From Phenylobacterium sp. (GTDB lineage Bacteria; Pseudomonadota; Alphaproteobacteria; Caulobacterales; Caulobacteraceae): a stretch of 6,088 nt of DNA. Below, in pieces: positions 5,424-6,088 of this stretch (within the stretch, counting starts at the first letter, position 1; each line of letters opens with the position of its first letter). The notes under the pieces were generated by a model. The model had not been told where the DNA came from and did not search any database. It saw nothing but the letters and a program-made list of their open reading frames with translations. A program made the position numbers and the translations under genes. The stretch covers positions 1-6,088 of the forward strand of contig JAHUZY010000065.1 of assembly GCA_019264505.1 (NCBI GenBank). Reading direction: 5' to 3'.

Positions 5424-6046
5424 TCGCGCCTCTGCGGACCCTGATCGTCACCGCCGCAGCCCTGGCCCTGTCGGCCTGCGTCTCCCTGCTGCCGGACGCC
5501 GAACCCTCGCAGCTCTACAGCTTCGGCGCTGGCACGACCGAAGACGCCGCGACGCCGCGCAGCGCCGAGTCCTTTGGCCTCATCCTCCCCAGTACGGGCT
5601 TCGCCCGGGCCGCCAGCGGCGACCGGATCCTCACCATGACCGGGGCCGAAGCCGCCTATGTGGCCAGCGCTCGCTGGGTGGCGCCGGCCAGCGTCCTGTT
5701 CGAGGAGGCCGTCGCCCGGGCGTTCGACGCCAATACAGGGCCCGCCCGTCTGGTCACCCGCGGCGAAGTGCGGGAGGCCGCCAGCGTCCTGCGCCTTGAT
5801 GTGCGCCAGTTCGAGACCGTCTATGACCGGGGGCAGGATGCTGCGCCCCTGGTGGTGGTGCGGGTGCGCGCCACCCTGGTGTCCCGCGACGACCGCGCGC
5901 TGGCCGCCGAAGAAATCTTCCAGGCCGAAATCCGCGCCGGCGATAACCGGGTCAGTCAGATCGTCTCGGCCTATGACGCCGCCGTCGGTCAGGTGCTCGC
6001 CGAACTGGTGGACTGGTCTAACCGGAACGGCGCGCCGGCCGCCTAG
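5420..6046 (+). CDS. ABC-type transport auxiliary lipoprotein (PqiC / ABC_trans_aux family)
   Basis: This 208-residue lipoprotein ends the operon. The signal peptide carries lipobox LSAC with Cys20 as the lipidated residue. Position +2 is Val, not Asp, so sorting to the outer membrane is expected. After the cysteine come LYSF (about 32-35) and a domain whose features fit the ABC_trans_aux/PqiC family: FGLILPSTGFA, the MTGAEAAYVASARWVAPAS segment (about 73-91), LRLDVRQFETVYD (about 124-136), and the conserved pattern of strands and a final helix. In related systems such a lipoprotein pairs with the MCE protein to complete the route at the outer membrane. ATG 5420 overlaps the mlaD stop (ATGA) and has GGAG 8 bases upstream. 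Function is inferred from family and operon position. Confidence 0.92.
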   Translation: MIAPLRTLIVTAAALALSACVSLLPDAEPSQLYSFGAGTTEDAATPRSAESFGLILPSTGFARAASGDRILTMTGAEAAYVASARWVAPASVLFEEAVARAFDANTGPARLVTRGEVREAASVLRLDVRQFETVYDRGQDAAPLVVVRVRATLVSRDDRALAAEEIFQAEIRAGDNRVSQIVSAYDAAVGQVLAELVDWSNRNGAPAA

Positions 6047-6053
6047 GCGCGCC
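6029..6053 (+). terminator. Hairpin across the stop codon at the end of the mla operon
   Basis: The 8-base palindrome GGCGCGCC occurs at 6029-6036 and again at 6046-6053, 9 bases apart. The copies can pair with each other as a perfect, all-G/C 8-bp stem whose loop holds most of the TAG stop (6044-6046). A second, weaker stem follows: CCGGCG (6059-6064) with CGCCGG (6075-6080). These may protect or end the operon mRNA. No T-tract follows within the window. Confidence 0.4.
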
Positions 6054-6088
6054 CCACCCCGGCGTCACCACCCCCGCCGGCGCAGACG

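Overview
The window is GC-rich throughout (third codon positions are mostly G or C) and reads as chromosomal DNA of an alphaproteobacterium. A Caulobacteraceae member (Caulobacter, Phenylobacterium or Brevundimonas type) is most likely. The grounds are the overall gene style, an Mla operon of the permease-with-STAS / ATPase / MCE / lipoprotein type, and promoter-like elements matching the alphaproteobacterial general stress sigma factor EcfG (SigT). The genus is an inference. No insertion sequence, CRISPR array, phage gene or other sign of recent transfer was seen.

Layout. Positions 1-70 hold the tail of an unidentified plus-strand gene. It ends 3 bases from the end of a convergent minus-strand gene for a small histidine phosphotransfer (Hpt) protein (74-427). 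A tRNA-Lys(CTT) gene (518-593) is divergent from it, with its own promoter and a small hairpin on each side. Next come a small DUF1294 membrane protein (660-935) and an exported Mn-type superoxide dismutase (1102-1824). A large hairpin (1833-1872) separates the dismutase from a convergent minus-strand gene (1920-2282). That gene encodes a small protein with a GIY-YIG-like residue pattern and starts at TTG.

The second half (2528-6046) is one tightly packed four-gene operon for an Mla/MCE-type lipid transporter: permease with an N-terminal STAS domain (MlaE), ATPase (MlaF), inner-membrane-anchored MCE protein (MlaD) and an outer-membrane lipoprotein of the PqiC/ABC_trans_aux type. The genes overlap by 4 bases or lie 2 bases apart, which implies translational coupling. 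Together they would move phospholipid or another hydrophobic lipid between the inner and outer membranes. The fused STAS domain takes the place of a separate MlaB. No MlaC-like periplasmic carrier is present, and the lipoprotein probably supplies the outer-membrane end.

Two points stand out. The permease frame has no ATG, GTG or TTG that would include its STAS domain. A well-placed Shine-Dalgarno sequence precedes an ATT codon at 2528, so the gene probably starts at ATT and would be truncated by standard gene callers. In addition, a perfect EcfG-type promoter (GGAAC-N16-CGTT, 2426-2450) lies just upstream of this operon, and a one-mismatch version (984-1008) lies upstream of the superoxide dismutase. 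This suggests that envelope lipid transport and periplasmic superoxide defence are both under general stress control here.
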